Source: Dugong dugon
Taxonomy: Eukaryota; Chordata; Mammalia; Sirenia; Dugongidae
Length of the DNA stretch: 64,000 bases
NCBI GenBank assembly: GCA_030035585.1
Contig: CM057462.1
Coordinates: forward strand, 63,522,734-63,586,733
Direction of reading: 5' to 3'
Shown here: in pieces, positions 22,320-33,584 of the stretch
Layout of the letters: the number at the start of each line of letters is the position of its first letter
Numbering within the stretch: position 1 is the stretch's first letter
Position numbers and translations under genes: made by a program
Notes under the pieces: generated by a model
The model's input: the letters and a program-made list of their open reading frames with translations, nothing else
The model's database searches: none
What the model was told of the DNA's origin: nothing

Positions 22320-23470
22320 ATTAGAGCAAAAGCTGAAGCTGGAAAGGTTTACAAGGACCAGATCACAGTAGCAGAACTTGCCAGTTACGCAAAGGAGCTT
22401 AGAGCCCATGGGAGAGCCAACTGGAGGTCACTGAAGGGTTTTAAGCAGAAGAGTAACTGAGATTCACATGTGCGGAGGGTGGCAGCAGTATGGAGAGTGG
22501 ATTAGAGCAGAGGGGCCAGGATCGTATGGGAGGTGTGCCACAAATAATTTATCATGAATAATAGTTAAAGACCAAAGAGGATTTACTTATTTTAATAAAT
22601 TAGAGTGGATTCAAGGTTATGCTTATAATAGCACCACATCCATTCACTTGTATTCCAATTGCTTTATTTGTATCACCAGGTACAATCTATAACAAGCAGT
22701 GTGCTCAGCATGTGTACACCAAGTGTATCACAGACAAGAAAAGGTTAGGAACCACTGGATTAGATGAATGAAACAACAGAGAAGGGTGACCAACAGGAGT
22801 CCTGCAAAAATCCAGGAAAGAAATGATGAGGATTTAAGACTCATGGTTTTAAACATTTTTCAGCATTAAATGCTCTTCAGACAATATACGGAACAGATAA
22901 ACGTGCAGTTGCTTAGGTTGAAGCTGGAGTGGGAAGCCCACAATCCTGTCTGTTCAATACCCCTTCTCCCCTCAAATCCCAGCCTCAGCAGCCCCTGAAA
23001 GGACTCCAAGTACAGTTTGAAAACCAGTGACCTAGACTAAGGGGAAGAGGGTAGCATTGAAAATCTAGACAGGAGGTGAGATATATGGAAAGCTAAGAAA
23101 AAATCAACTTCTGAATCAGGTGTGGATGAGAGGCATAAGCAAGATGAAGTTGCCAGACCAGAGTTCCAGAAGCAGATTTTTGGAGAAAGGTGAAGACTTC
23201 CATTATGGACATGCTGAGGTAGATGAGCACGTGGGACACAAATCCAGTAGGTAGGGGCATAGATGGTTCTGGAGCTCAGGAGAGGGATCTCACTTGGAGA
23301 AACAGATTGAGAATTCACCAGCAATTGGTAGTAACTGAAGTCCGTGGCAAAGATAATATTACCGAGAAAAAAATGCATGGTATGACCAGAAAAGACAAGA
23401 GGAGAATCTAGGATAGGATCCTGGTTCACAATGGCATTTAATAGTTGGTTAGAGAGGCAGGAAGATAAGC
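22320..23470 (-). mobile_element. Long decayed L2 LINE, interrupted
   Basis: Reverse L2 text appears at 22320-22540 ('gggttttaagcagaagagta'), 22770-22850 ('ccaggaaagaaatgatgagg') and 23035-23470 ('tccattatggacatgctgag'). The minus frame 23429-23037 (130 codons) falls in the reverse-transcriptase-to-C-terminal part of L2 ORF2, without catalytic residues left to see. The intervening 22540-22770 and 22850-23035 pieces belong to other old elements. Confidence 0.65.
22850..23035. mobile_element. Possible hAT-type fragment inside L2
   Basis: The right end 'agtttgaaaaccagtgac' resembles hAT (MER-type) termini. The matching left end is not clear, so this is tentative. Confidence 0.3.
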
Positions 23471-23589
23471 AGATTTGTGATGTCTAAGAAACTAAGAGGG
23501 GAGAAAGAGAGAAAAGAGATGATCAGTGCACATTTTCTATGTTCCCAAAGCACTTTGATTATACTCACAATCAGACCCATCACAATGAG

Positions 23590-23735
23590 CTATGTGTCTA
23601 GAGCTGAGAAACTACCTATCTCTTCATTTCAACTGAACTCAGAGATAGGGATTTTCTCATTCATAATTATATCCCATGCTTAGAAGAGGCCCTGAAACAT
23701 AAGTGCTTAACGAATATTTGTTGAATGAGAGAATT
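23590..23735 (+). mobile_element. L2 LINE tail
   Basis: 'cataattatatcccatgctt' then 'agaagaggccctgaaacata' and 'cgaatatttgttgaatgaga' are the L2 3' terminal order. Confidence 0.7.
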
Positions 23736-25324
23736 AATTAATGAATCTTTAAGAATTATTGGGGGGAATGCATTATAATAGCTTTAAGAGCTGAGCTGAA
23801 CTACTGAGAGGATCACGGTAAATTTGAGGACCATTTAGAATATTCCCCAGGAGAAGAAACATACCAAACTGTTGGTTCCCAGAAGACCCAAGAGCCTTGT
23901 CATGGCCCACCCAAGGGAAGATTTAAGGAGGAGCACTAGAAAGGAAGCCAGCCCAGGTGGGAGTCACAGCCCAGGAGCACAGGTGGACAAAGCTGCATGG
24001 AATGGAGCCAAAGAGCCAAGAGGAAATGGTAATTCTTGAATGTGCTTAAGAAATACCTAAAATAATAAAATCATAAATCTGGATTTGGGTTCTCACTGCA
24101 TTATTGCAACTGTATTTGAGAAGTGAGGCAGACAGCCCTGGAGGGAATATTGGTCAATGCAGAATCAGAAGTAAAGAAATCAGGCTCTCTTTCAGCCCTT
24201 CTCTTGATCCTATAAGCAAAATCTAAGCTACAGCAATGTTTGCCTTCTTCCAAACAACCAAATGAAGCAGGACAGTCTAGGCCATGGAGAGCAAAGCTCC
24301 CTGAAGGGAAACCAAGTACAAAGTCTACCTTGGGGGAACCTTTTGTGGTCAAGACTGGAGAAGCACCCTACTAAGCAAGATCCACTACCAGATCATTTTC
24401 TCCTTAAAAAGGAAGTCATCAATTTACCTTTTATATTATTGCAAATAAATAATAATAGAAATTCAAACTCTACTTAGCTGAATAGAACCCTATCCACAAC
24501 TGGAAAGGTAAGGGTAAAGCTAAAGCATGATCCTGCTTGGGAAGACGTGGGACCCTGATTTCCACAAATAAAATGTCAGCCAAGAACACATCTAAGCAGG
24601 CTTCAGCCCTGCTCTACAACCCATTAAAGAGGCTAGAACGGAAGACAAGCATGAGCTACAAAATATCATTTCTTCTCTGCTATGGACTAATTCTAACACC
24701 GGAGATCAATCCTCTGGCCACATGTCTTCCAGACTTGTGGGGATAGTGTGTTGAAAGTTGTCCTTTCCAAATGGTCTCAGCATGAATCGGAGCATTCTGA
24801 TCACACATTTCTTGGCTCCTTTTCAGTGTTTTATCACTTAGCTTGATTTTAGAAAGTGTTTTTCCCCTCATTGGGTGGGTAAGATCAAACTCTGATATAG
24901 ATGAGAACTCACAATAGAGAGGGACCTCAAAGTTCCTGAAGAACGGAAGGGTGCATAACTGAATCCAAGGGGAAGAGAAGAAGAAGAAAACTGTAAGAGG
25001 GAAAGAAAGAGACAGCCTGAAAGCACACAAAGGTTTTAATTGTGGCTTTCTCTCTGATAATGAATGTCTTAATTTTCCTCCTTTGACTGAATTGCATTTT
25101 CTTTTTCTTCAATGAACTGTTATAATTTTGAAATAATAAAAAATAGAGTACAAATTACTTTTAATGAAAACAAATTAGCCAGACTTAAATATCCTAATGT
25201 AAGATTTCTTTTCATACTGTGAAGGACAACAGGCTTCAATGTACTCTACAGCTAAATGTGAAAAATAAAATAGCAATATCTTATGCTTGTATAAATGAGG
25301 GAAAAGGTATTAAAACCATATTTT
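23736..25324. other. No recognisable gene or repeat
   Basis: Unique-looking, AT-rich to the right. The 116-codon minus frame 25030-24680 has no domain and is not called. Confidence 0.4.
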
Positions 25325-25538
25325 TGTTGTTATTGTTGGGTGCCATCGAGTCGATTCTGACTCATAGCAAGCCTATGGGACAGTGTAGAACTGCCCCATA
25401 GGGTTTCCTAGGCTGCATTCTGTAATATTTATGGGAGCAGATTACCAGGTCTTTTCCCCTGTGGAGCCAGTGGCGGGTTCAGACTGTCAACTTTTTGTTA
25501 GCAGCCGAGCACTTAACTAGGGCAACACCAGCAGTTCT
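25325..25538 (-). mobile_element. AfroSINE, long-body class
   Basis: Begins 'ttgttgttattgttgggtgc' and 'catcgagtcgattctgactc', includes 'aggctgcattctgtaatatt' and ends 'ggcaacaccagcagttct'. Confidence 0.93.
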
Positions 25539-25568
25539 AATAGGACTATATATGTATATAGTTTTATA

Positions 25569-25608
25569 CAGTGTAAAATAATTATATATATATAATTATT
25601 TTACACTG
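25569..25608. repeat. Perfect 40-bp palindrome
   Basis: The left arm (25569-25588) starts 'cagtgtaaaataatta' and the right arm (25589-25608) is its exact reverse complement, with no spacer. It lies just right of a SINE and is not part of that element. Confidence 0.97.
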
Positions 25609-25704
25609 AAAGGTGGTAGCTTTTTTGTTTTTGTTTTCAGTCTTTCTAGGGAAGGCAGTAGTTTTGTGCAAATAATTCAATTCATGGATTTGGAAGTTGG
25701 GCTG

Positions 25705-25915
25705 CTGGATTTGAATCCTTACTTACTAGCTCTATGACTTCGGTCAAGTCACTTAAGTTTTCTAGGCCTCAGCTTCCTTACCTGTAAAATGAGGCTAATA
25801 CTATCCACTTCATGGGATTATTATGAGAATGTAATGAGATAGTTCATGTAAAGCACTTAGCACATATCCCAACACATAGTAACTGCATGACAGGTATTCA
25901 ATCATTATCATCATC
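25705..25915 (+). mobile_element. MIR SINE
   Basis: 'ctggatttgaatccttactt', 'gtcaagtcacttaagttttc', 'ttccttacctgtaaaatgag' and 'taaagcacttagcacatatc' give a near-complete plus MIR. Confidence 0.9.
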
Positions 25916-25924
25916 ACTAACATC

Positions 25925-26050
25925 ATATCATGGAGTGGTTTATGTCCATCATTTCTTGTGAATCCCCCATCAACCCTGTGAGGTAAGCAGTGAGGTAATA
26001 TAGCCTCATTTTAGAGATAAACAAAATGAGGCTTAGAACATAATAATATT
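25925..26050 (-). mobile_element. MIR SINE fragment
   Basis: 'caaccctgtgaggtaagcag' and 'gcctcattttagagataaac' are reverse MIR core. Confidence 0.65.
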
Positions 26051-26606
26051 GGACCAAGACCACATGGAGGAGAAGGAGCAAAGTGTTTTTCCCACCACCT
26101 CATAAAAAGGACAACATCAGAAACAAAGCAACTTTTACACAGAGTTCTGGTCCCAGGACCAATGTTTCAGTTACTGAGAAACTTGTCTGCCTTCACTCAT
26201 CCAAGATGGTTTACTGTTCTCTACCTTTAGCAAAAAGGAAGACTATGGCACAAAGAAGGTAAGAGCCCTGTGTAGGGCAGACCCAGAAATCAGGGTAGAA
26301 CCAGGAACAGAAGCCAGACGCCCCAATTTCCAGAGCCGAATGTCATAGAATCAGAAGGGATGACCATAGTCTCCACAGAACATTTCTGCAATAATTATGA
26401 AAGTCTTAAACGTGAAATAGCAAATTCATGCGCCACCACCTCCTGGCCATACAGACCAAGTGAAGCTCTGTAGGTGTAAACGGCTCAAGCGTGGAAGCTC
26501 GTTCTATCACTCCAGGCTTCAGACAAGAGACAACGTTGAACGGAAACGCGTGTAAAGATGACTGTTTAAATTCATTACGAGGACGGTTACACATTCTCTA
26601 AAAAGA
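26051..26606. other. No recognisable gene or repeat
   Basis: Unique-looking sequence left of the RTE insertion. Confidence 0.4.
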
Positions 26607-26639
26607 GAGATATTAGGTACTTACAGCGTTGTAGGATAG

Positions 26640-27250
26640 ATCTTGGAATGCTCTTTTTGATGATGAATGTGACCTTGTTCCTCTTCCATTTGTCTTTCCC
26701 AGCATAGTAGACCATATGATTGTCTGATTCAAAATGGCAATACTTGTCCATTTTATCTCACTAATGCATAGGATAATTGACCTTCAAGGCTTCCATTTCA
26801 TTTTTGACAACTTCCGATTTTCCTGATTCATACTTTGTACATTCCATGTTCCGATTGTTAGGGGATGTTTGCAGCTATTTCTTCTCATTTTGAGCCATGC
26901 CACATCAGCAAATGAAGGTCTGAAAGCTTGACTACATTCACGTCATTAAGGTCAACTTTACTTTGAGGATCCAGCTTTTCACTGGTCATATTTTGAGTGC
27001 TTTCCAATCGTAGGGGCTCATCTTCTGACACTGCATCAGACAATGTTCTGAGGCTATCCATAAGGGTTTCATGGGCCAATTTTTTTCAGAATTAGATTGC
27101 CACATCCTTCTTCCTAGTCTCTCTTAGTCTGGAAGCTCCACTGAAACCTGTCTACATGGGTGACCCTGCTGGTATTTGAAATGCCAGTGGCACAGTTCCA
27201 GCATCACAGCAACACAAAAGCCACCACAGTACGACAAACTGACAGACGAG
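26640..27250 (-). other. Inverted RTE 5' UTR and ORF start
   Basis: Read on the minus strand this gives the 5' UTR ('ttcagtggagcttccagact', near 27,130) and then the early ORF with 'ggaacatggaatgtacaaag' (complement near 26,850). The UTR block from about 27,060 to 27,200 is the one shared with the SINE bodies described under findings. Confidence 0.85.
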
Positions 27251-27251
27251 T

Positions 27252-29732
27252 GGTGAAAAAAGAACATTTCAAGATCTATCCTGAAATATAACGCCGTCAG
27301 TGATAGGATAATATCCATATGCCTATAAGGAAGACCAGTTAATATGACTGCTATTGAAATTTATGCACCAACCACTAAGGGCAAAGATGAAGAAATTAAA
27401 GATTTTTACCAACTTCTGCAGTCTGAAATTGATCAAACATGCAATCAAGATGCATTGATAATTACTGGTGATTGGAATGCAAAAGTTGGAAACAAAGAAG
27501 AAGGATCAGTATTTGGAAAATATGGCCTTGATGATAGAAACGATGCCGGAGATTACATGATAGAATTCTGCAAGACCAAGGACTAATTCATTGGAAACAC
27601 CTTCTTTTCAACAACAGAAACAGTGACTTTACACCTGGACCTCACCAGATGGAATACCCAAGAATCAAATTGACTACCTCTGTGGAAAGAAATGATGGAA
27701 AAGCTCAGTATTATCAGTAGAACAAGGCCAGGGGCCGACTGTGGAACACACCATCAATTGCTCATATCCAAGTTCAAGCTGAAGCTGAAGAAAATTAGAA
27801 CAAGTCCACGAGAGCCTAACTACAACCTTGAGTATATTCTACCTGAATTTAAAGATCATGTCAAGCATAGATTTGACGCAATGAACACTAATGATCGAAG
27901 ACCAGATGAGTTGTGGGATGGCATCAAGGACATCATATACGAAGAAAGCAAAAGGTCATTAAAAGGACAGGAAAGGTAAAAAAAAAAAAAGTCCAAAATG
28001 AATGTCAGAAGAGACTCTGAAACTTGCTCTTGAACGTGGAATAGCTAAAACAAACTAAAGAAATGATGACATAAAAGAGTTGAACAGACGATTTCAAAGG
28101 GCAGCTCGAGAAGACAAAGTAAAGTATTATAATGACATGTGCAAAGACCTGGAGATTCAAAACCAAAAGCAAAGAACCCGCTTGGCATTTCTCAAGCCTA
28201 AAGAACTGAAGAAAAAATTCAAGCCTCCAGGTGCAATATTGAAGAATTCCATGGGCAAAAAATTGAACGACGAAATAAGCATCAACAGAAGATGGAAGGA
28301 ATACACAGAGTCACTGTACCAAAAATAAATGGTCCATGTTCAGCCATTTCAGGAGGTAGCATATAATCAAGAAATGATGGAACTGAAGGAAGAAGTCCAA
28401 GCTACACTGAAGGCATTGGCGAAAAACAAATCTCCAGGAATTGGTGGAATACCAATTGGGATATTTCAACAGACGGCTGCAACGCTGGAAGCACTCACTT
28501 GACAATGCCAAGGAATTTGGAAGTCAGCTACCTGGCCAACCGACTGGAAGAATTCCATATAGGTGCCTATTTCAAGAAAGGTGATCCAACAGAATGCGGA
28601 AATTATTGAACAATATCATTAATATCACATGCAAGTAAATTATGCTGAAGGTAATTAAAAAATGGTTGCACATTGACAAGGAGCTGCTGTAAATTTAAGC
28701 CAGATTCAGAAGAGGACATGGAATGAGAGACATCATTGCTGATGTCAGATGGATCTTGGCTGAAGGCAGAGAATACTAGAAAGATGTTTACCTTTGTTTT
28801 ATTGACTGCAAAGGCATCTGGCTGTGTGGATCATGACAAATTATGAATAACATTGCAAAGAATGGGAATTCCAGAACACTTATTTGTGCTCATGCAGAAC
28901 CTATACAAAGACCAAGAGGCAGTCTTTCTAACAGAACAAGGGGATACTATGTGGTTTAAAGTCAGGAAAAGTGTGCGTCAAGGTTGTATCCTTTCACCAT
29001 ACGTATTCAATCTCTATCTTGAGAAATTAATCCTAGAATTTAAACTATATGAAGAAGAATGTGGCATCAGGATTGGTGGAAGACTCATTAACAACCTGCG
29101 ATATGTAGACAACACAACCTTGCTTGCTGAAAGTGAAGAGGACTTGAACCACTTTCTGATGAAGATCAAAGACCACAGCCTTCAGTATGGATTACATCTC
29201 AACATAAAGAGAGCAAAAATCCTCACAACTGGACCAATAAGCAATATCATGATATACAGAGAAAATATTGAACTTGTCAAGGATTTATTTCATTTTACTT
29301 GGATCCACAATCAACACCCATGGAAGCAGTAGTCAAGAAATCAAATGACATATTACATTGGGCAAATATGCTGCAAAAGACCTCTTCAAAGTGTTGAAAA
29401 ATAAAGATGTCACCTTGAAGACTGAGGTGTGCCTGACCCAAGCCATGGTATTTTCAGTCACCTCATATGCATGTGAAATCTAGGCGATGAATAAGGAAGA
29501 CCAAAGAAAAATTGATGCCTTTAAACTATGGTGTTGGCGAAGAACACTGAATATACCACGGACTGCCAGAAGAACGAACAAATCTGTCTTGGAAGAAGTA
29601 CAGCCAGAATGCGCCTTAGAAGCAAGGATGGCGAAACTTTGTCTCACATACTTTGGACATCTTATCAGGAGGGATCAGTCCCTGGAGAAGGACATCATGC
29701 TTGGTAGGGTAAAGGGTCATCGAAAGAGATGA
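27252..29732 (+). pseudogene. RTE ORF (endonuclease plus reverse transcriptase), broken
   Basis: The one ancestral frame survives as pieces at 27344-27586, 27692-27979, 28080-28328, 28853-29332 and 29487-29732, separated by stops and frameshifts. Piece 1 carries the endonuclease motif GDWNAKVG (residues 42-49). Piece 4 carries the reverse-transcriptase block VRQGCILSP (residues 41-49) and the catalytic box, but as YVDN (residues 84-87) instead of YADD, so one catalytic Asp is lost. Piece 5 is the conserved C-terminal region ('RRTNKSVLEEVQPEC'). Such a protein would nick DNA and reverse-transcribe its own RNA; this copy cannot. Confidence 0.9.
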
Positions 29733-29891
29733 AGACCCTCAAGGAGATGGACTGACACAGTGGCTGAAGCAATGGGCTCAAAAATAGCAACCATTGTGGG
29801 GATGGCACAGGACCCAGCAGTGTTTCATTCTGTTGTACATAAGGTCACTATGAGTCTGACAGCATCTAACAACAATAACAACAGATATTTA

Positions 29892-30634
29892 TGATGAAAA
29901 GATGTGTTAGAAGATGTTCAGATATCAAGAAAAGAATCTTAGAGAGCTTTTAAACCAGACGGGAAAAATAGAAAACAAGAACTATAATTTAAGGCAGCAC
30001 ATATTAAGTACCTAAAGAGTTTTAAACTTTTATAGTGCTGATCTCACCCACAAAGCAGTGCCCTATTGGTAACTCTTGACCAAAAACCTGCCTGGCAGAT
30101 TCAGCTTCAGTGGACTGAGCCCTCAGTATGCAGCAAAACCTCTTTCATGTCCTCAAGCACTGAAAGGAAACACAGCCTTCCTTATGTAATAATGGGATGG
30201 ATGGTGAGGCTATAAATTTATTTGGATTTATGATCTGGCTCTCTCTTACTTCCGTCTGTGCCAAACCATCCAGGGACGCTCCTGATTAATCATCTGTGGA
30301 AAAAGTACGTTACTGCAAGGTGTGTGTTCTCACTCAAGTGTTTTCAACAAGACCCTGGGCATCAGTGCCGAGGCTTTCAGGAAAGGAGCTGCTCAGAGGG
30401 CATCAAATGTTTGGCCTTTCCTCAGTGCTGTCTACAACTGGAATGGAAACAAATGCTTTCAGGATCAGGGAGAGTAGAGAAGTTGCACAGGTTTGGCATC
30501 TGAAGCCTCAGTTTGTGGCTGGACAGCTGTCAACCAAGCCATGTGCTCTGAGGAATCTGGGGTGGGATGTAATCCTGTCTGTCCTGAGGCTTTAACCAGC
30601 CACAGGAGGCAGCAGGATGGAGTGGGAAGAGGCA
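29892..30634. other. No recognisable gene or repeat
   Basis: Unique-looking sequence. Three overlapping short frames at 30258-30678 in different frames have no domain. Confidence 0.4.
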
Positions 30635-30761
30635 CGATTTGGAGAAAGAGTGGTTCCAATTCTGGTTCTGCCTCTTAAATCGTGTGTGCACCTGAGTAAG
30701 GTTTCTAAGTTACAGTTTCTTTTCCTGAAAATTTGAGAGAATCCCTACTATATAGATTGGT

Positions 30762-31394
30762 TGTGGTACAGAGCTTCTAAAATGGCTCCCAATGATCCTT
30801 GTCTCCTTGTATTCGTTGTTGTTGCTGTTGTTAGGTGCCATTGAGTTGGTTCTCACTCATAGGGACCTTATGTATTCATGCTCTTGTGGAATCGCCTCCC
30901 CTTGAGTATGGGCTGGACCTAGTGACTTGCTTCTGATGAACAGAATACAGCAAAAATGATGGGATAGCACTTCCAAGATTAGGTTACAAGAGGCTGTGAC
31001 TTCCATCTTGCTTGCATTCTCTCTCTCTGGCTCTTCTCCCTCAGTGCTCTGATGGAAAAAGCTACTATATTGTAGGTTGCCCTAGGGACTGAGGGCAGCC
31101 TCTGGCCAACAGCCAATGAAGCACTGAGACCCTTAGTCCAATAGCCAGTGAGGAACTAAATCAAACCAACAACCATGTGACTGAGCTTGGAAGCAGATCC
31201 TTCCCCAAGTCAAGCCTTAAGATGACTGCAGCCCTGGCCAGGTCAACACCTTGACTGTGAGACACTGAGCCAGAGGACCCAGCTAAGCTGCTTCCAGATT
31301 CCTAATTCGCAGAAACTCTGAGATAACAAATGGTTATTGCTTTAAACCATTATGTTTTGGGGGAATTTGTAATGTAGCAATAGATAACTAATAC
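30762..31394 (+). mobile_element. MLT1-type MaLR solo LTR
   Basis: Starts 'tgtggtacagagcttctaaa' and ends 'gataactaataca'. The middle has 'ggcagcctctggccaacagc', 'agcttggaagcagatccttc' and 'gccagaggacccagctaagc', all typical of plus-sense MLT1. A short minus SINE/RTE tail is inserted at 30,815. Confidence 0.88.
30815..30866 (-). mobile_element. Short RTE/AfroSINE 3' tail inside MLT1
   Basis: 'gttgttgttgctgttgttag' and 'gtgccattgagttggttctc' are the reversed tail. The LTR sequence 'tgtattc' occurs on both sides, giving a 7-base target duplication. Confidence 0.85.
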
Positions 31395-31460
31395 AGTAAT
31401 CGTAAGGATTAAATAAGGTATCAAGTATAATAGCCAGCCAATAAGTGGTAGCTATTGTCA

Positions 31461-31739
31461 TGAGATAGATTGTCTTCCAATCCATTTGTAGAAAAGATGG
31501 TGTCATAAATATTGAGGGGTTGAGGGAGGGAAGGAAACGGCATTTTCCAGGAAATCATGAACTAAGCAGAAACTAAAAAGAGAAATATAGCCAAATGCCA
31601 ACTATTTTGTGACATGTGATCATCTCCCTTCTCCATAGTCCCAAAATATTTCATTTGTGCCACAATTATAGCACTAGCACGGGCCACCATATGTCATGCA
31701 GTTGTCTCCTTCAGTCTTACCCTGCCCTCAAAGGCAAGT
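31461..31739. other. No recognisable gene or repeat
   Basis: Short unique stretch. Confidence 0.4.
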
Positions 31740-32270
31740 ACCATGCCTTCATTTTCTTGATCTGTCATCGTGCCCAACACCATACTTTTCAAGTGATGTT
31801 AATGAGAATTGTCTGTACTCATTCTTCCTCCCGTTCTAAAAATCAGTTTGCTAAGTTTTTTCTTCCCATTCTTTTCCTGTTGAAATCCTTCTTGTCTTTC
31901 AGAGTCCAGCTCACAAGGTGTCCTTCTTTATGCAGTCTCCTTGGCTTCTAGCTCTTCTTTCACAAGTATTCACTCCTTCTATGCTTTTCTTAGCAAACTA
32001 TTTTTACCTCAAATTAGCACTGGTGTTATTCTGCTCTTTATTTGACACAGTGGCTGCAACAATGAGCTCAAACATAGCAACGATTGTGAGGATGGTGCGG
32101 GACGAGGCAGTGTTTCGTTCTGTTGTACATGGGGTCGCTATGAGTCAGACTTGGAACCAACTCAACAGCACCTAACATTAGAGTTAGTATGTAACAGCTG
32201 CGTCTCCCTCTGGGTGGCAGGCTTCAGAAGAGCAAGGACAATCTGTTTTATTGACCCTTGTGGGCTACAG
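31740..32270 (+). mobile_element. L2 LINE 3' end, interrupted by RTE tail
   Basis: Plus L2: 'tcagagtccagctcacaagg', 'cttctttatgcagtctcctt' and 'gtattcactccttctatgct', continuing after 32,180 with 'gtaacagctgcgtctccctc' and 'agcaaggacaatctgtttta'. Confidence 0.7.
32041..32180 (+). mobile_element. 5'-truncated RTE LINE 3' end
   Basis: 'tttgacacagtggctgcaac', 'gaggatggtgcgggacgagg', 'gtttcgttctgttgtacatg' and 'ggtcgctatgagtcagact' match the last 140 bases of RTE. Inserted in L2. Confidence 0.9.
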
Positions 32271-33203
32271 TGTCCACCTCAGTTTTGTAGCAGGTTCTCA
32301 GAACCAGTGACTGAAGGAATTATTTAGAACAGTCCTCTGAGATTTGGTTAAACAAATGTCTGAGAACAAAATGAGGGGGGAAAACTCAGAGGACAGATCA
32401 CATATTGTAATGGACTTTTGCAAAGCCATAGAGGGCCACAAGTCCCCTCCGACTCAACCAAGTTTGCAGAGCTTTTTGGATTTTGCAGATTTCTTTTCCA
32501 AGCATGTTGTGGATCCTTACTGGTACCATTGCCAGGACAAGGAAAATGGAGCCTTTAGCAATGCACCTACATTGAAAGAAAGACCAGGTAACAGAAATAC
32601 CACCTAGAGAATGCGGGCATGCGTTGTTAGAAGCATGATTCAAAACACATACAATTCATATGCACTTAGGAATTCATTACCAAAATAAAAGGCCAACGCA
32701 AGCTCCTCTGCCCTCCTCCAGCACAACATTAACAGGACCCAGGCCAGACAGGAACTGCACCTACACTCAGAACACAGTTCTTTGCTAAAAAGAACAAAAG
32801 CAGTGATTGATTTGCATTTGATGATTTTCCAGTTTTCCTAGATTCCTTCTTTAGCAACAGGATGGGGATAACCAAAGATGCCATGAACAGGTGGGGTATC
32901 CGGAGTGCCAGAGAGCCTCTCCGACTGCATTAAGGCCATTGAGGGACATAAAGTGGGGCAGTAACTACTCAAACTACAGGTGAGAGAACGCCCATTGCCT
33001 GGTCAACCCTTCCACCCTGAAGATATTCTCAGCTCTCAGATGGCCAAGCCTCCAGGCTGAGGGAGGAGTAGATTAGGCTCTCCTAACCCCCAAAGCCACC
33101 AGTTCCTGAACACAGGGCTTGGGCTTGCCCCAGAGGCACTGAGTGAGCTGCAGGCAGGCCTGGTTCTGGGATTATTACTTCAGGTGCCATCACCTCAAAG
33201 GCA
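32271..33203. other. No recognisable gene or repeat
   Basis: Unique-looking sequence. The 87-codon frame 32344-32607 and its minus shadow have no recognised domain. Confidence 0.4.
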
Positions 33204-33400
33204 AATGGTCAGCACCCGCCTATAGCAGTGATTGGTCACAATAGCCCATCACAGGCTAGTGATTGCTCATCACTCGCTTGCTCGGTGGTGACTGGTCAGC
33301 ACTCACCTACTTGGTGGTAGTAGGTGGGCACCTGCCTTCTTGTGGTGATTGGTCAGTACTTGCGTCCTTGGCCCGACTGGTCAGTGCTGCCCATGAGCAC
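33204..33400 (+). repeat. Degenerate minisatellite, ~29-bp units containing ATTGGTCAG-like cores
   Basis: About seven units of 27-31 bases. Each starts with a variant of 'attggtcagcac' (33,231, 33,262, 33,291, 33,349 and others) followed by 'tgcct.ctt.gtggtg'. The units differ enough to indicate age. The repeated ATTGG is an inverted CCAAT box. Confidence 0.75.
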
Positions 33401-33584
33401 ACCTGTGAATTAAGTAAGCAAGTTTGTAAAGGAGGTCCAGGGTCTGTAAGAGGGGTGAGGTAAGAGGAAAGGAACAATCATCCTGTGCTTTACAGGTTAC
33501 AGGGCATTTTTATCACCTCTCCTTTCTTTTAATCTTCACCACAACCCTGTGAAGGAGGTTCAGTCGTCCTGCATTTACAGAGAT

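Larger units (their letters stand above)
26616..29882 (+). mobile_element. RTE (BovB-like) LINE with inverted 5' part
   Basis: The part from about 27,252 to 29,882 is plus-strand RTE: endonuclease, reverse transcriptase, C-terminal region and an 'aacaacaataacaaca' end. The part from about 26,616 to 27,250 is the same element's 5' UTR and start of ORF, but reversed. The short block beginning 'agaacatttcaagatctatc' (27,261) also occurs in reverse near 26,640, so the junction carries a small duplication. This is the pattern of a twin-primed 5' inversion. Flanks 'agatatta' (26,608) and 'agatattta' (29,883) may be the target duplication. The element is dead, with stops and frameshifts throughout. 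Confidence 0.9.
30635..31460 (+). mobile_element. MIR SINE split by an MLT1 LTR
   Basis: Left half: 'ggttccaattctggttctgc' and 'aaggtttctaagttacagtt'. Right half after 31394: 'taatcgtaaggattaaataa' and 'ggtagctattg'. Together they read as one plus MIR with the LTR inserted in the middle. Confidence 0.7.

Noticed and set aside
33204..33400. CRISPR-like array
   Set aside because: Repeats vary in length and sequence and are not separated by unique spacers; vertebrate context. It is a degenerate minisatellite.
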